Assembly (NCBI GenBank): GCA_025769875.1
Contig: JAGFNK010000211.1
Location: 20,955 to 84,954 of the forward strand
Direction of reading: 5' to 3'
DNA from: Russula earlei
Taxonomy: Eukaryota; Basidiomycota; Agaricomycetes; Russulales; Russulaceae
Length of the DNA stretch: 64,000 bases
Below the pieces are notes generated by a model. It did no database searches. It was not told where the DNA came from and saw only the letters and a program-made list of their open reading frames with translations. Positions 31,266 through 43,059 of this stretch are shown here, piece by piece. The position numbers and the translations under genes are program-made. How positions within the stretch are numbered: the stretch's first letter is position 1; the number at the start of each line of letters is the position of its first letter.

Positions 31266-31756
31266 TGTTGAAGCAGATGGGCACAGGTTATGATAAAAGC
31301 GATAAGATCCTTAAGATCTATCAAAAGATATTTCAGTATTGTGTAAGACAAGACTGTAAATCAGTAATACCTATCAAAAGATATCTACAACGCGTGATTA
31401 GATGCGATAGATAAGATAGGAAACAGTAAGTACTCACTTCAGTATTGTGTAAGACAAGACTGAAGCGATCTAGCTAATTGAGTGCCTCTTAAATACGCGA
31501 AAGCGTCTCTAAGCAAAGTAATCATAACTACCAACTTGTATCATAAAGGATCAGTTGTTAGTAGCTACCGATTGTCATCAATTAACTTATCATTGTAACA
31601 TACGCAGGCTGCAGCATCTGAGCTGAGCCGGTCCGGGCTGATCCGACATGTGAGCGATGCGCATGAGCCGAGAGCACCCCGTCCGTGAGAGCCGACGTGT
31701 TAACGCAACTGGGCTGTGATTACATCAGACTGCCCAAAGCAGTGGTAATCTCAACA
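31266..31756 (-). mobile_element. Solo LTR, family G (491 bp), TSD ACCTT
   Basis: It runs TGTTGAAGCA to AATCTCAACA with ACCTT at 31261-31265 and 31757-31761. A minus-strand TATTTAAGAGGC box sets its orientation. It carries CAGTATTGTGTAAGACAAGA twice (31334, 31440). It is inserted in the Pif1 helicase domain. Confidence 0.95.
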
Positions 31757-34700
31757 ACCTTGAGCTCCAGCTTGGCAAGAGGAAGTCCAGAGCAGTTGAT
31801 TGAGTTCAGGTACTCCACTGGATAGTTCAGCATCACATCAGCATCCCCACTCTGCTCAGAAGTGGGAATGCTGTCTGCACTCTGAAACACTTGTCCTCTT
31901 CCTGGGAACCTCCTAAGCACCTCCTTGTTGATGCTGTCCACATCAGTGTTAAGGCTAGAAAGGATGGTGCGCTCTGCAAAGTACTGGGAAGAAGGGTTGC
32001 CAGTGTCAAGGCCAGGGTAGATGCTGTCAATCAGAGAGGAAACTGTGTTCTCCCTGCACTTCATATAGGGGGGAAGATGGATGATAGAGTTTGGATCAGT
32101 GTGCCTGCCTTTTCCAACCTCCAGTTGCCACTGTGCAAAGTTGGCCTCAGCTTGAATGCCAGTGTTGAGGCGCATATTTTGGTGGAGATGAAGCACTTTG
32201 ATGGATCTCCAGAGGGGGGAGCGCTGTAGGCAGGCACCTACTGTCTGAGGCCTTGATCCTTGCACAATAACAGGAAGGATCTGCTGAAAGTCACCACCAA
32301 AGACAAAGGTAAGACCACCAAAGGGCTTGTCAGAGCCACAGATGTCCTGGAATGACCTGTGCACTGTCTCCATCACATGCCTGTGCTGCATGGGAGCCTC
32401 ATCCCAAATGACCAAGTCAGTAATGCAAATCAGGTCTGCTAAGTGTGAGTTTTTGGGGATGTTGCAGACAGTGGACTCATGGGAGGGAATGGGGATCTTG
32501 AAACAGGAGTGTGCAGTGCGCCCTCCCTTGAGAAGGAGTGCAGCAATGCCAGAGGAAGCAACACAGAGCACAATCTTGTGTTGAGAGTGCAGATGGTAGC
32601 AGAGGGTGTTGTAGAGATAAGTCTTGCCAGTACCCCCAGGGCCATGAAGGAAAAAGATCTCCCCTGTCTTGTTGATGACAGCAGAGGAGATCCCCACAAA
32701 AGCAGTCTGCTGGTCAATATTAAGCTTGTCAATAGACTCAGTTGCAAGAAGAGCCTGTTCCTCTAGGTCATACTGGAGCTGCTCCTGAATGAGGGGATTC
32801 CATGCAATGGCCCCCCAGTTCTCAACAAACTGAGGCATGGTTGGCCAATCTTGAAGTCTCTTGGCAGAGTGGGAGAGGAGGAGGTCAATGAGATAGAGGC
32901 CATAGTCCTTCACCTGTTCTTCAGTTGGCTCTGGGATGTTGAGATGCTGCTGGAGCTTGTGCTTGAGGTCATCACAGATAGATGCAGAGAATCTGTCCCA
33001 AAGTGCCCTGAGTTGAGAAGGGATGCAGTCCTTGAGGATGGTGACAAAGAGGTGGCGCAGCTGAGCACCTGTGCACATATGACTGGCATCCTCCAAGCAT
33101 TGCTGCCACTCTTGATCATCTTCTAGAAGACCTCTTGCAATGCAAGCCTCTCTGAATAGGGATAGAGAGTGCCTTCAAATGAGCGAATGTTTTCAAAAGA
33201 GGTTGCACCCTTGACAGAGGTGAGAAGGAGGTGCAGGTAGAAGCGCTCTCCAGAAGTAGGGTGAGCATGGAACATCCTCCCAATAGCAAAGCCCCTGTCC
33301 CTTGGAGTCCACCTATGAGTGCTTTTGTTCCAGACCATCTTGGAGGGATAATCTTGGTAGAGAAGATCCAGAATGTCAGAGCCCTCTGGGGCAGCAGCAT
33401 TGGCCTCAAACCATCCAGTGAGTGTGGTGGGCTTATTTGGGACTTCCTCAAGAACTTGAGGATTGTAGACAACACTGGTGATCAGGAAGATGGACCTGGA
33501 GGCGCACCACATTTGGAACCTGCTCCTGCAGCTCAAAGAGAAAGAGTCTCCACACTGCCTCACAGCTGCTGACATATCTGGCATCCAAGTAGAGCTTGAC
33601 CTCATCCATGCACCTGCCAAACTGCATAGTGGTCCTGTCATGGCCCTTGTAGACATACTTGTAGATGTACTTGAGAGCCTTGACAGAGGCAACAGACTCC
33701 ACATTGATGTGACACCTGTACTTCCAGATGAGAAAAGGGGAATGACAGACCACCCATTGGTTTGTGATCTCCTTGCCACCAATGAGATGAGCATGGCCAG
33801 TGTCCCTCCTCCTGGTGCGCGCATAAGAGTCCTCAGTAACAGAAGTCTCCTCCCTAAAGGGCTTAGGAAAACCCTTGGAACATGAGCCATTCACCATGCA
33901 AGGGGAATTCCTGTTCTGGTTGCCACAGGGCCTGTGAACCATGAACTTCTTGATGAGTTCAAGCAGTTGAGGATTGTCTTCTGGGAACTCAGAAGACATG
34001 AGACTGTCAATCTGGTCAGGGGTGCACAGCTTTGAATGGGGCTGAAGGAAGACAATGATGTGGGCATGAGGGAGGCCTCTCTTCTGAAACTCTATGGTGT
34101 AAAGGTGAGCTGCCCAATCACCCAGTAAGCCAGCTTTGATGTCCTTGATGAGGGACTTGAGCTTGGCATGAAACACTCTGACCACCAAGTCAGGGTGCTC
34201 ATTGGCAGTCTGGCCAGGTAGAAGAGCAGAGTGAACCTCAGGCCACTGAGGATTGGCAGTCATGGTGATGAAGAGGTCACCTCCACCATAGAAGTGGTTG
34301 ATTGCCAAGGTATCTTGTAAATGCTGCTGCATATTTCTGGTGCTGCCAGAGAAGCTGGAGGGAAGGATGAATCTCTTGCCTAGTTGGTCTGAGTCAACAT
34401 CAACATTGGCAGCAACAGCATCTGCCAGACCCTTATAGATCTCCACCCTGAGCTTGTTTTGATTCATCCTGATGAAGTTAAGGCGATACTGCTCTGCAAC
34501 TGCCCATGCCTCACAGGCATACACTTGAAAGAGTTTGCCAGAGAGGAAGATGTGATGAGGGTCAGAGAGATGAGGGCGAATATGAAGGCGATAGCGATGA
34601 AATTGAGCCAAGGAAACACACTTCCTCTGAGCAGGGCCACCTTGATAAGGGATGTTTGGGAACCATCCTAACTGGCCAGTGGGAAAAAGCAAGACATATC

Positions 34701-35726
34701 TGAGTGAGGGGTAGAAAGGATGGGTATCAGAGATGCGCAGTAGAGGGCCCTCCTTTAGGTGTAAGATGATATCTTGTGAATGCCTAGGCTCATCCCCATC
34801 ACCTGGAATAATGGCTGCAATCTCATGGATGGCAGCATCAGGGGCATTATAGCGATGCCTATCACATGCAGCATCAAAGTGAAGTAAGAGAGTGCAATCT
34901 TGCTCTCTAGGAAGGTGGCGAGTCAACTCATAAGCCTGCTTGAACTTCTGGACTGCAGCATGAGAGCGATAGAGCATGTCCTGAAGAGTTTGCATGGTGT
35001 TTTCATGCAAGTGAGAGTTGGCAGGATGGGCCATGCGCATGTTGAGGGCCTGGTCAGGGTCATAAATATAGAGTTGAGCATAAGAAGGGGCAGCAGCATC
35101 AGGTCCCTCTGGTGGCAAAAGAGACCCAATTCTGTGAATGAGCTCCCCATGCAGCTTAAAGACCCAAGGCCCTTGTCCTTGATTAACAGAATGATCCACT
35201 TGTCTTCCCACTGAGGTAAAGGCCAAAGCATTGTTATAAGAGAGAATATGAAGGTGAAATGCTTTAGAAAGTGGATCTTGGCCAGTGAGGAGGTTGTAGA
35301 GCTCAGGAGGACATGGATGAAGAGGAGGAAGGGCAATCTTGCCACTCAAGCAACACATGCCAAACCTGGGGGTCCTTTGAGATGAGTTGGTAAGGCACTC
35401 ATCTAGCCAATGGAGTGCCTTGCAGAAAGAACATTGAATGGTCAAGTCTTTAAGATCATGAATGGTCCATGTAGGATCAAAAGGACATCGTGCAATTGGC
35501 ACTTGAGGTGGCAGCTGAGGTTGGCCCATATCTGGATGCTATAATATATTAAGTATATTTAAATTTTTCACTTTAAAGATTTGAGACTTACAGGCAAGGG
35601 ATCTTCTGGATAAACATGAGCATGAGGATAAGGAGGAGGGCTTGGAGGAGCAGAGGATGGAGAAGGAGGTGGAGAAGGAGCAGCAGAAGATGGGGAAGAA
35701 AGAGGGGAAGAAGGAGGGGAAGGAGC

Positions 35727-35729
35727 AGG

Positions 35730-35770
<41 letters not shown>

Positions 35771-35792
35771 TAGGAGCAGGAGCAGGAGCCAC
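35727..35792 (-). repeat. (GGAGCA)n microsatellite coding for Ala-Pro repeats
   Basis: About ten GGAGCA/GGAGTA hexamers lie in Helitron exon 3. On the minus strand they encode an (Ala-Pro)n linker, followed by Pro/Ser-rich sequence. Confidence 0.9.
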
Positions 35793-36338
35793 ATTCACAG
35801 GAAATCCTAACATAGAGGGTGGGCCAGAAGGGGTTAAAGTTGTCTATAGAAATGTAAGTTGATTAAGCTAAAACAAAAAATATATATAATTAAAACTTAC
35901 AGGGGCATGGACATGAACTCTTTGCTGTGGAGGAGGAATGGCAGCAAGCTGAGCAGCCAAGTTAGCTGGCAAATGCTGATACTGCCTAATAGGATAAGGA
36001 AAGGGGGGGTTAGTAGCAAAATCAGGAGTGGAGACAGAGCCAGAGCGAGATTCATAGACAGAAGCAGAAGCAGCAACAGAGCCAGAGCCAGAGCCAGAGC
36101 CAGGAGCAGCAGAATGTGACCTTGTAATAATCTACAACTTTCATTTACTATAAATGTCTATTTTGAGATAAAGTTGACTCACAGGAGGAGGGGCAAGGAG
36201 AGAAGGTCGACCACAACGTTGTGGAGGAGCAGGCATTGGTTGAAGGGCTGCCAATTGAGCAGCCAAATTAGCTGGTAAGTGATTATAGACTTGGCCTTGA
36301 AAATGAACAGGTTGTCTGGCAGTTGAGGTACTGGCAGG

Positions 36339-37299
36339 TGTCATGAACCATTCCCCAGAGAGGGCCCTTGAAGGACCCTTCCTTATAGGAGGAAACCCAG
36401 CCTCTATGATGCCACCCTGTTCACACGAGCAAAAGGGGTGAGTAGAGGTGTCCACAATATCGCGCGCGCATTGTTGCGCGAGCGATTCTCGGCACAATCG
36501 ACATACAGCAAGCCCCACTTAAAGGCAACCCTTCTAGCAACTAAGGACAGTATTAGAGCCTTCCTAAGGACCATTTGGAACGACCCTAGGAACTCTACAA
36601 TAGGTACTAACCTAGTATCAAAGGCCCTACAACGCGTTATTAGACCAACTCTAATAACTATAGAACGAACTATAAGGCAACACTAAGGACCTTAATAGAA
36701 GTATTAGGGTCAACTCTAAGGACCCTAATAGAACTATATAAGGGCCTTATAAGATAACACTATTCCATAACCAAACTACAAGTCCTCAAATGACCGGCCC
36801 TAAACTAACTAACAAGAAATGAATCAGGTGCTTGCACGTGTACTAAAGCAGTGAACACGTGGACAATGGAAGCTCTTACTCATCAAGAGAAGCTTCTTAC
36901 TCAGCAGCTTACTGAGCATGACTGAGCATGCTCAGTAAGCGTCCTCCGACCTCTTACTCATCACTCTATTGTGCTTGATAACAAGGTTATGACTTGTTCC
37001 CTATTTAGCAGCTCTCTTGTAGTATATAAGCGCTCAATAAAGTAGCAGACAGTCCTCAGACTGTCCATTTGTTTACGGCACTCTCCATCCCTGGGATACT
37101 CCTTTAAGGACCATCCCCTTGTGACTATCCTGGCCTCTTCCCTGCGTGACTGCTCTACTCTCACAGTAACAATACCTCTCTGGTATTTGTTGCTACTCTG
37201 GACTCTACTCCTTGCCCACGCGGTCTTGGACGTTTATCGACTCGTCTCCGAGCTTATCCCTCGCTCTTGAACTGGATAGTTCAACAGTGAGTCTTGACA
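36339..37299 (+). mobile_element. Solo LTR, family B (961 bp), TSD GCAGG
   Basis: It runs TGTCATGAAC to GTCTTGACA with perfect GCAGG at 36334-36338 and 37300-37304. TATATAAGCGCTCAATAAAG lies near 37023. It interrupts exon 1 of the Helitron gene: the flanking codons rejoin in frame (...QRRTPA, STSTARQPV). It defines the complete family B LTR. Confidence 0.95.
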
Positions 37300-37449
37300 G
37301 CAGGTGTTCTACGCTGTTCAGGGCTGCCCAAAGTGCGACTGGCATGCTCAGCTTGGCGAGCAGCAGCTTGTGATTGTTGAGGAGATGTGGGAGGAGTGTC
37401 AGACATGGGGGCTAATACCAGAGACAGGATCATCAACACTGCAGTAATT

Positions 37450-39925
37450 AAAACATAGTAAATATACCTTGTTGATTGTTGAAAAGGGTGGAAGTTGGAG
37501 GGTTGTGAGTGACTGAAAAACCTATTTAAAATAATATCCAGCTGTCCAGAAAGTGAGAGACTCACTTTATAAAGAAACTGGGCTGTTCAGCAGGGGCAGA
37601 GGATGGTGGTTGGAGGCAGAGGAAGGATTTCCGCAGCACCAACAGGCAAGCACCTGTTCTCAGATGAGCCAATTCTGCATCGTGTGGAGCCCAGCCCGGT
37701 TAACTGGCCATGTCCCCTCAACCCAGGTTCCGCGTCCCACGTGCTGTTCAGCTGCAGAGCACAGCCTAGCCAGATAACTGGCCCATAAGCTTCATTTGCT
37801 CTTCAAAGTCAAAGTCAAAAGAAAATATATTCATTTGATAACAAACATATATACAGAAGACTATAAAAGAGCCAGGAGAGTACAGGAAAAGATGCACACT
37901 CCACATGCATGGTTGTTGCTGTTGTTGTAGCCCTGGTAGAGCCATTGCTCACCCAAATTTCCATTTGGCTTGCTTTCTTTTAGTTTTTGCATGGCCTCGC
38001 CCAAGGCAGGCACTGCTTGATTCACTGTGGCCATCCATTCCGGGGCCTTTTCCCCACAATGCCTGAGATGCATCAACTCTTGGAAGCGACCAGTGTCCTG
38101 GCAGTGGGAGAATCTGGACCGATGCGCTCACAGGTGGCAGCCAAGAGCCGTGTGCCCTCCACTCCTCATGTGGTGCCTGGTGTTTGAATTTCATGCCAGA
38201 TGTCACACTGTGAAGGAAATGGGATAAGAGAAAAGCCACAAAGCTCAAAGCGTGAAATCATGCACGTGGGAAACCGTTGCGTGTTGTCAAGGTTTCAGGT
38301 GTGGGAATTGGCCAGTTGCATGTCACAGGAGATTGAAAAAACTGAGGATAGGGAATCAGATAGGAACCCAAAAGAGAAAAGAAAATGAAAAACGCACACA
38401 TGCATTGGTAAAGGAAAGCCAGCTGGAACTGGCAAGGCATGCACACATGCACGGTCACCACATGGAAAGCACCCGTTTCTTGCCAGACAGATTGATGCTG
38501 ATGGAGTGAAAAACAGAAAAAAAAAACGAAATGCGCACAGATAGGTCTTGGCCTGGAGTTGCCACACATACTGGAACAGGCATTTGCATGTGCTGGCCAG
38601 GTGACACACGCCCACCCAGGTCGCCACTGTACACCAAACCCACACTGGGCGAGCGACTGCCAGCGAGCTGCATCATCGGGATCGCCTCGCAGGATAGCTG
38701 GACAGACGCTGCCGACTTGGCATTTGCACTCAAGGTATGTCTATGCTCGGCGCGCCACTTGCATCACCCCTCTCCTCGATGGGGTGGATGAACCGACGCT
38801 TTCTTGCGTTCCAGGCCCTCTGTCTTCCCGCCGTTCATGTGTGGGCATGCGAGCTCTTCGAGACGGCGTCCATGCTGCATTTTGCGGCCATGTGAGTCCT
38901 CCTCCTGAACGGCATGCAGAGTTTCATTTCTCTTTTGTTTTACTGAACATCCCCTCAGAGGGGTGAGAGGGTGAGAGAGAGTGCGTGAGAACAAAAAGGA
39001 AAAAAAAAAAACGCACGCATGAAAATGAGGCCCCACAGAAGAGCTCCGGTCACTGGCAGCTTGAGTCTCAGTGAGCGATTCGAGGCAGGGGCCAGTGGGT
39101 GGAAGCAGCTTGAAGGGCCTCGCGGTCATTAAGGCCATGAGTGGGAATGCTTAGACCAAAAAGGAGATGAGCGCAAAGCTAAAAAAACAAAAGAAAACTC
39201 ACTTTTTCATTTGCCCGTATGAGATACCTGTTTCGTGAACCATTTTGATGGCCACGTTGTACATGTGCGCCGTGCGATGGCAGAGCATGGGGAAAAGAGA
39301 GGTGGGAGTGAGGAGTGGAGTGGATGACAGGCCCTGCGTCTGGTGTGGCCCCAGGAGCAGCGCGAGGAGCATGAGGGCCGGCAGGGCGTGGCGGGTTGGC
39401 GTGGCAGTGTGCATGTAGGGCAGGATGGTGCGGCGGACGTGGTGTCGCAGGGGTGTGGGGCAGCGCCACCATCTGCGATGGGTTGCTCAGGCTGCTTCGT
39501 GTTGCTGAAGGCGGTGTGCACAGGAGGAAAGGGGATTGGGGGGAAGCAAGTAGAAGAAGAGCTTTCAAAGGCCTGCTTGAAAAAAGGGTGTAGGGAGAGG
39601 ATGAGAGAGAGCGCGCGAAAATGAAAACAAAAAATGCACCTGTGGAAATGACAGCTCGTGGGAAAAAACTCAAATGTCTTGGAAGTAGCCTTGAGGAACC
39701 CGGCAGCTTGGGAGTGTTGACCTGGGACCAAAGGGAAGGGAGAGTGGTGAGGGGAAGGAGAGGAAGAATGACGGCGAATGAAAAAACGAACGCGTGTTGT
39801 AAAATGAAGACTGCAGGTGAAAAAAGTTTTTTCATTGCTTAGTAAATTTATTGGATAAGCAATTGCCATGTGGAGGCAGCTCGGGGCGGACCCTGACTCT
39901 CCGTTCTCATTTTAATTAGTTGATC
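37450..39925. other. Helitron 5' region or extra insert; no intact gene
   Basis: Minus open frame 37861-38120 (AVPALGEAMQKLKE, a short helical protein fragment) and several Ser/Pro/His-rich frames at 38.5-39.8 kb have no family motif. The stretch is peppered with copies of the A-rich motif (38371, 38508, 38961, 39591, 39765) also seen at 6440. An imperfect inverted repeat sits at about 37700-37785 (CTGGCCATG / GATAACTGGCCC). Confidence 0.5.
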
Positions 39926-40441
39926 TGCTTTCACGTCGCTTCACAGTCCCATTCTGGCATGTTTTACTCAATCGATCTGATGAAGTCAACTTGTGATTGC
40001 ACAGATTATCCCCAGATTAGATTCTGCAAACACATTGCAGCAATCTACATCCACTTTCCCTACCTCTGTCCTGAGGGGAGCACACAAAAGGAAAGTGCAA
40101 ATAAATCACCTGACCCCCCATCCCCATCTCTTTCTTCATCCACACCAAGGGAGAGCCTAGTATCTCTCTCACTGGAGATCATATCATTATCACGCAATCT
40201 CACATCTAGGCTTGAAAACGCTAATCAAACAGTGGAGATCATTGAGGCTGTGCAGGCCGCCAAATATGGTTTGGCAGCTGCAATCAATTTAATTCAAGGC
40301 TCCAAGGTCTTACCTGATAAGGAAGTGATCACGCCCAATCAGAAAATGTGGATGGAGACAGCCAAGCGTATGGGTGTCAATCTCAAACGGGGCCCAAAAC
40401 AACGGACCAGTCTCCCCGATGCGCAGGGATTGACAGCATGA
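39926..40441 (+). pseudogene. MULE transposase, C-terminal SWIM zinc-finger part
   Basis: It continues 28849-30453. It starts FHVASQSHSGMFYSIDL, then TCDCTDYPQIRFCKHIAAI, a SWIM zinc finger (Cys-x-Cys...Cys-x-His) typical of MULE transposase C-termini. A Ser-rich linker, a helical region (LENANQTVEIIEAVQAAKYG) and a basic KRGPKQR tail follow. It is open to the natural stop 40439-40441. It is less damaged than the catalytic part. Confidence 0.85.
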
Positions 40442-40861
40442 AGCATTGGCATCGCTAAGGGAAAGCACTGCTGTGTTCATGATGATCTGTATGCCGGGGG
40501 TGAATGGTCAGGCAAGCGCGCCAAGCCTGATGCAACATCTGCCACTGCAAATGCGCGCACCCATGCCCTTGGGGAACTGTTGTCCCTCCCTTGGAACCCC
40601 CTTCCCTCCGATGCCACCACCTCCCTTGCACCTGGTCCCTTCAGACTCGCACCGCTGCCTCTAATGGCCTCAACTGTTGCTGTTCCTTACAATACAAAAT
40701 CTTTTTTTGTATCAATTTAATTTATTTGTCTAATAGCTAATAAATAAGTCATTGAATATGTAATTGAGAAAATGATTTGGTGACATTTAAATGCATAATT
40801 GATGTACCGATTCTCTTGCCAACACAATTGCCTTTTATGGTAACTCAACCCACCATGAAAA
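40442..40861. other. MULE 3' region and right terminal repeat
   Basis: AT-rich non-coding sequence followed by the inverted terminus (about 40795-40861). A Pro-rich open frame 40446-40664 has no motif. Confidence 0.5.
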
Positions 40862-40952
40862 GAATGCAACTGTCGCTGGCTCAGCTTGAAATGGTTTCAA
40901 GCCGAGCCAGAGCCGTTTCCGAGCTGAGGTAAGCCATTCAACAGCTCACAGC

Positions 40953-40996
40953 TCAAAACTGCTCAAAATGGTGCAAGCCATTTTGAGCTGTTTTGA
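40953..40996. repeat. Perfect-arm hairpin, 44 nt
   Basis: The arms CTCAAAATGG/CCATTTTGAG are separated by TGCAAG and extended outward by TCAAAAC/GTTTTGA. It lies 90 bp outside the MULE end. Function unknown. Confidence 0.6.
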
Positions 40997-40999
40997 AGT

Positions 41000-42980
41000 G
41001 CCAGATTTGGATTTTGAGGTGCCAGATTAGGATATGGTTGCTCAATTTGGAGAGTTGTCTGCCACTCTGTTTATTCCTGGAATCTACTGCTCCTCGGCTC
41101 CCCAACAAGAGTGTTCTCAAAATGGAAAGTAGATCCAAAGTAGAAATGGCCCAAATGGGATGGCTCGAATTGGCTCCCTTTCTGCCAACTTCATCAGTGG
41201 GTCCTGTACCTCATCTTTTTATCTTCATATCCACCTTGATGCAAGTGCCACTCATGGGCCTCGGCAAGATCTGGTGCTCCTTCCCCAGCAGAGGCTGCAC
41301 TGTCTCCTGCCCAAGCTGCCCGCGTCCCGTCAGAAAGCTCGGCGGCAAACATGCTGTACACTACCATCTCGAAGATCTCAGGGTCGATCTCCCGCCGCCC
41401 ATCAACGTTACAGGTTACCCCATCCCCCACCACTAGTCCAACGGTCGAAGCTTCTACCACCCAGACATCACTGCTCAGTCCGGACAATGGAAAGAAGGGT
41501 CGTCGCAGCACACCGAGCGTTATGGTTGAGCCCTCACGTGCACCATCAAAGCGTGCCCTGGTCGCAGCTCAGCGCGCGATCCAGAGATGCCGTCTTGCGA
41601 AAAGGAATCTTCACGCGAACCGTCAGACCGCTGGTCACGTCCAGTGCTTCCTTCATCTGACGAGCAGGTCGCGCTCAGCGACAAGGTGCCACGCACTTCC
41701 GACACCATTAGGCATAGAATGCCTGCGAGCACAAGTAAGGTGTGCAAAGTTATGCAGTGGTTCCACTCGTGCTGCAAGGGTCACGGTCTCGACGACAATG
41801 GAGAAACATCTGTGCCACTGGGCAGGAAGCCATCCATACGTGATGCATTCGTCATCAGCGCGAACGATTCGTCTGCTTCTATCAACGCCATAAAGGTGCT
41901 CCCGACCGGAGTCACCTCCGAGGAGTATACCCAGGTGCTGTCCTGCATGGGTCCGCCGCACACACACCGCACTGCCAGTACTGGAGTGGAGGGAGCACCG
42001 GTTGTTCCCAGCCTTGCAGAGCTCGTGCGGCGGCACGTCGCGTGCACAGAGTCGAGGTTATGCATCATCCGGAGCAGCAGGAGCTCCTCCCCACTGTCTC
42101 ACCCATCGCCTTCTTTCCCACTGTCACCGCTGCCTCCACCTCTGCACCCTCAGCCTTCCACTAGGACAACAGCCACTACATCTTGGTTTCCACTTCCCCT
42201 GTCGTTGCAGCCCCAGTAACGCTCACAGCTACCGTCCCTGTCTGTGCATCAGTCTCATTTCCACTTCATCTGTCGTCTCTACCCTGCTTACTGGTGCCTC
42301 TGGTTCGCCCTCAGTCTTTTCTGCTTCAGCCCTGTCCGTAGTAGTCTCAGCACCACCCACCATTGTAACCCCAGTTGCCATCACCCCCGTTGTCTCAGCA
42401 TCATCAGCCTAGTCTCACCAGTCGCCACCGTTGCAGCCTCAGTCTTTCCTCAGCATCGTCAGCCACCAAAATATTAGTTTTGTCCAACACCAGCATCACA
42501 GCACCATCGACACCTTTTGCCACCAGCATCGTCCAAAAAGACCAGGATGGCCCCGACTCGGATCGGCGTCCCGGAGCGCATGGCCACTCACGTCGACACA
42601 CACACACAACACACACACACTCCCTCTTCTCCCTCTCGCATCGTCCCAGCCCCTCGCCCGACACAAACCCAAAATGAAAAGTGGAATTTACCCCGAGCCA
42701 CCGAGCTCCCTAACTCGTATCTTGCTCACCTCTAAGTTGGTCATGCATTTCAGCCCCGCTCCTGTGCCTCTGACCGTTCTCAATTTCATGTGACTGACTT
42801 GAACTCTTTGGCGCTAGGAACCCGTGGAGATGTCGAACTGCACCCGGATGACTAATCTGCCTTAACATCGACAAGTCAACTGCTACACAGCTTGGCAACC
42901 CGTCGACGTTGAACGAGGACTTGTGCCTTTTTCTAAATCTCTCGAATGGTACAAGTCCTCTCCGAATAACCACCCTGTGC
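41000..42980. other. Anonymous Ser/Pro/Thr-coding-biased DNA, no gene accepted
   Basis: Overlapping open frames run on both strands (plus 41351-41893, 41587-42219; minus 41653-42036), all low complexity. They could be the decayed N-terminal Ser/Pro-rich half of the transcription factor downstream. I see no Zn2Cys6 cluster, so this stays speculative. Confidence 0.4.
42470..42600 (+). repeat. Diverged duplicate of 5030-5180
   Basis: See 5030-5180. This copy contains CACCAGCATCACAGCACC and CCACCAGCATCGTCC. Confidence 0.45.
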
Positions 42981-43059
42981 GTTGCGTTATCCGCTCGTCC
43001 CCATCCTCCCCTCCGTTAGCATTTGTAAACTTGGCTGACTTGTCTGTGCTTATCAGTAT

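Larger units (their letters stand above)
30837..37406 (-). pseudogene. Helitron Rep/Pif1-helicase, four exons, broken
   Basis: Rolling-circle transposase of Helitrons. Start ATG 37406 (MSDTPPTSPQQ). Exon 1 37406-36183 is split by the solo LTR 36339-37299. Inferred introns are 36132-36182, 35844-35900 and 35539-35591. Exons 1-3 encode a low-complexity domain with two HLPANLAAQLAA repeats, Gly-Ser and long Ala-Pro runs. Exon 4 holds the Rep domain (YGGGDLFITMTANPQWPE, the HUH-type KRGLPHAHII, tyrosine motif KYIYKYVYKGHD). Then comes a Pif1-like helicase: Walker A GPGGTGKTYLYN, Walker B VIWDEAPM, GGDFQQILPV, QNMRL and C-terminal TINKSQGQTLKHVG. Frameshifts lie near 33475 and 33155. The solo LTR 31266-31756 splits the helicase. 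Stop at 30837-30839. Confidence 0.92.
30454..39927 (-). mobile_element. Helitron-containing insert in the MULE transposase
   Basis: The insert boundaries are fixed by the MULE frame: ...QFNETS at 30453 and CFHVASQSHSG from 39926 rejoin in phase, with a 2-bp TG ambiguity. No target duplication is seen, as expected for Helitrons. The minus strand carries a Rep-helicase gene (30837-37406). The 3' structures lie on the left. 37407-39927 would be its 5' region, possibly with captured DNA, or a second insertion. Confidence 0.7.
28555..40861 (+). mobile_element. MULE (Mutator-like) transposon split by a 9.5-kb insert
   Basis: Inverted termini: left GGTGGGTTGAATTAGCATAA (about 28560-28630), right CAACCCACC at about 40846-40854 with its complement reading GGTGGGTTGAGTTACCATAA, then AAAGGCAATTGTGT in both. 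Between them lie the N- and C-terminal parts of one MULE transposase. I could not find a convincing 8-11-bp target duplication. The insert at about 30454-39927 contains a Helitron. Confidence 0.8.

Noticed and set aside
33123..33890. Minus frame of 255 codons inside the Helitron gene
   Set aside because: Only its last part (below about 33475) is the true Helitron frame after a frameshift; its upstream half is a shadow of the Rep frame.
39179..39869. Overlapping minus frames of about 220 residues (Ser/Pro/His-rich)
   Set aside because: Three overlapping frames of similar length, no motif, located in the A-rich-motif repeat zone.
28540..40875. Target-site duplication for the MULE
   Set aside because: No matching 8-11-bp flanks at the inferred ends; left unassigned.
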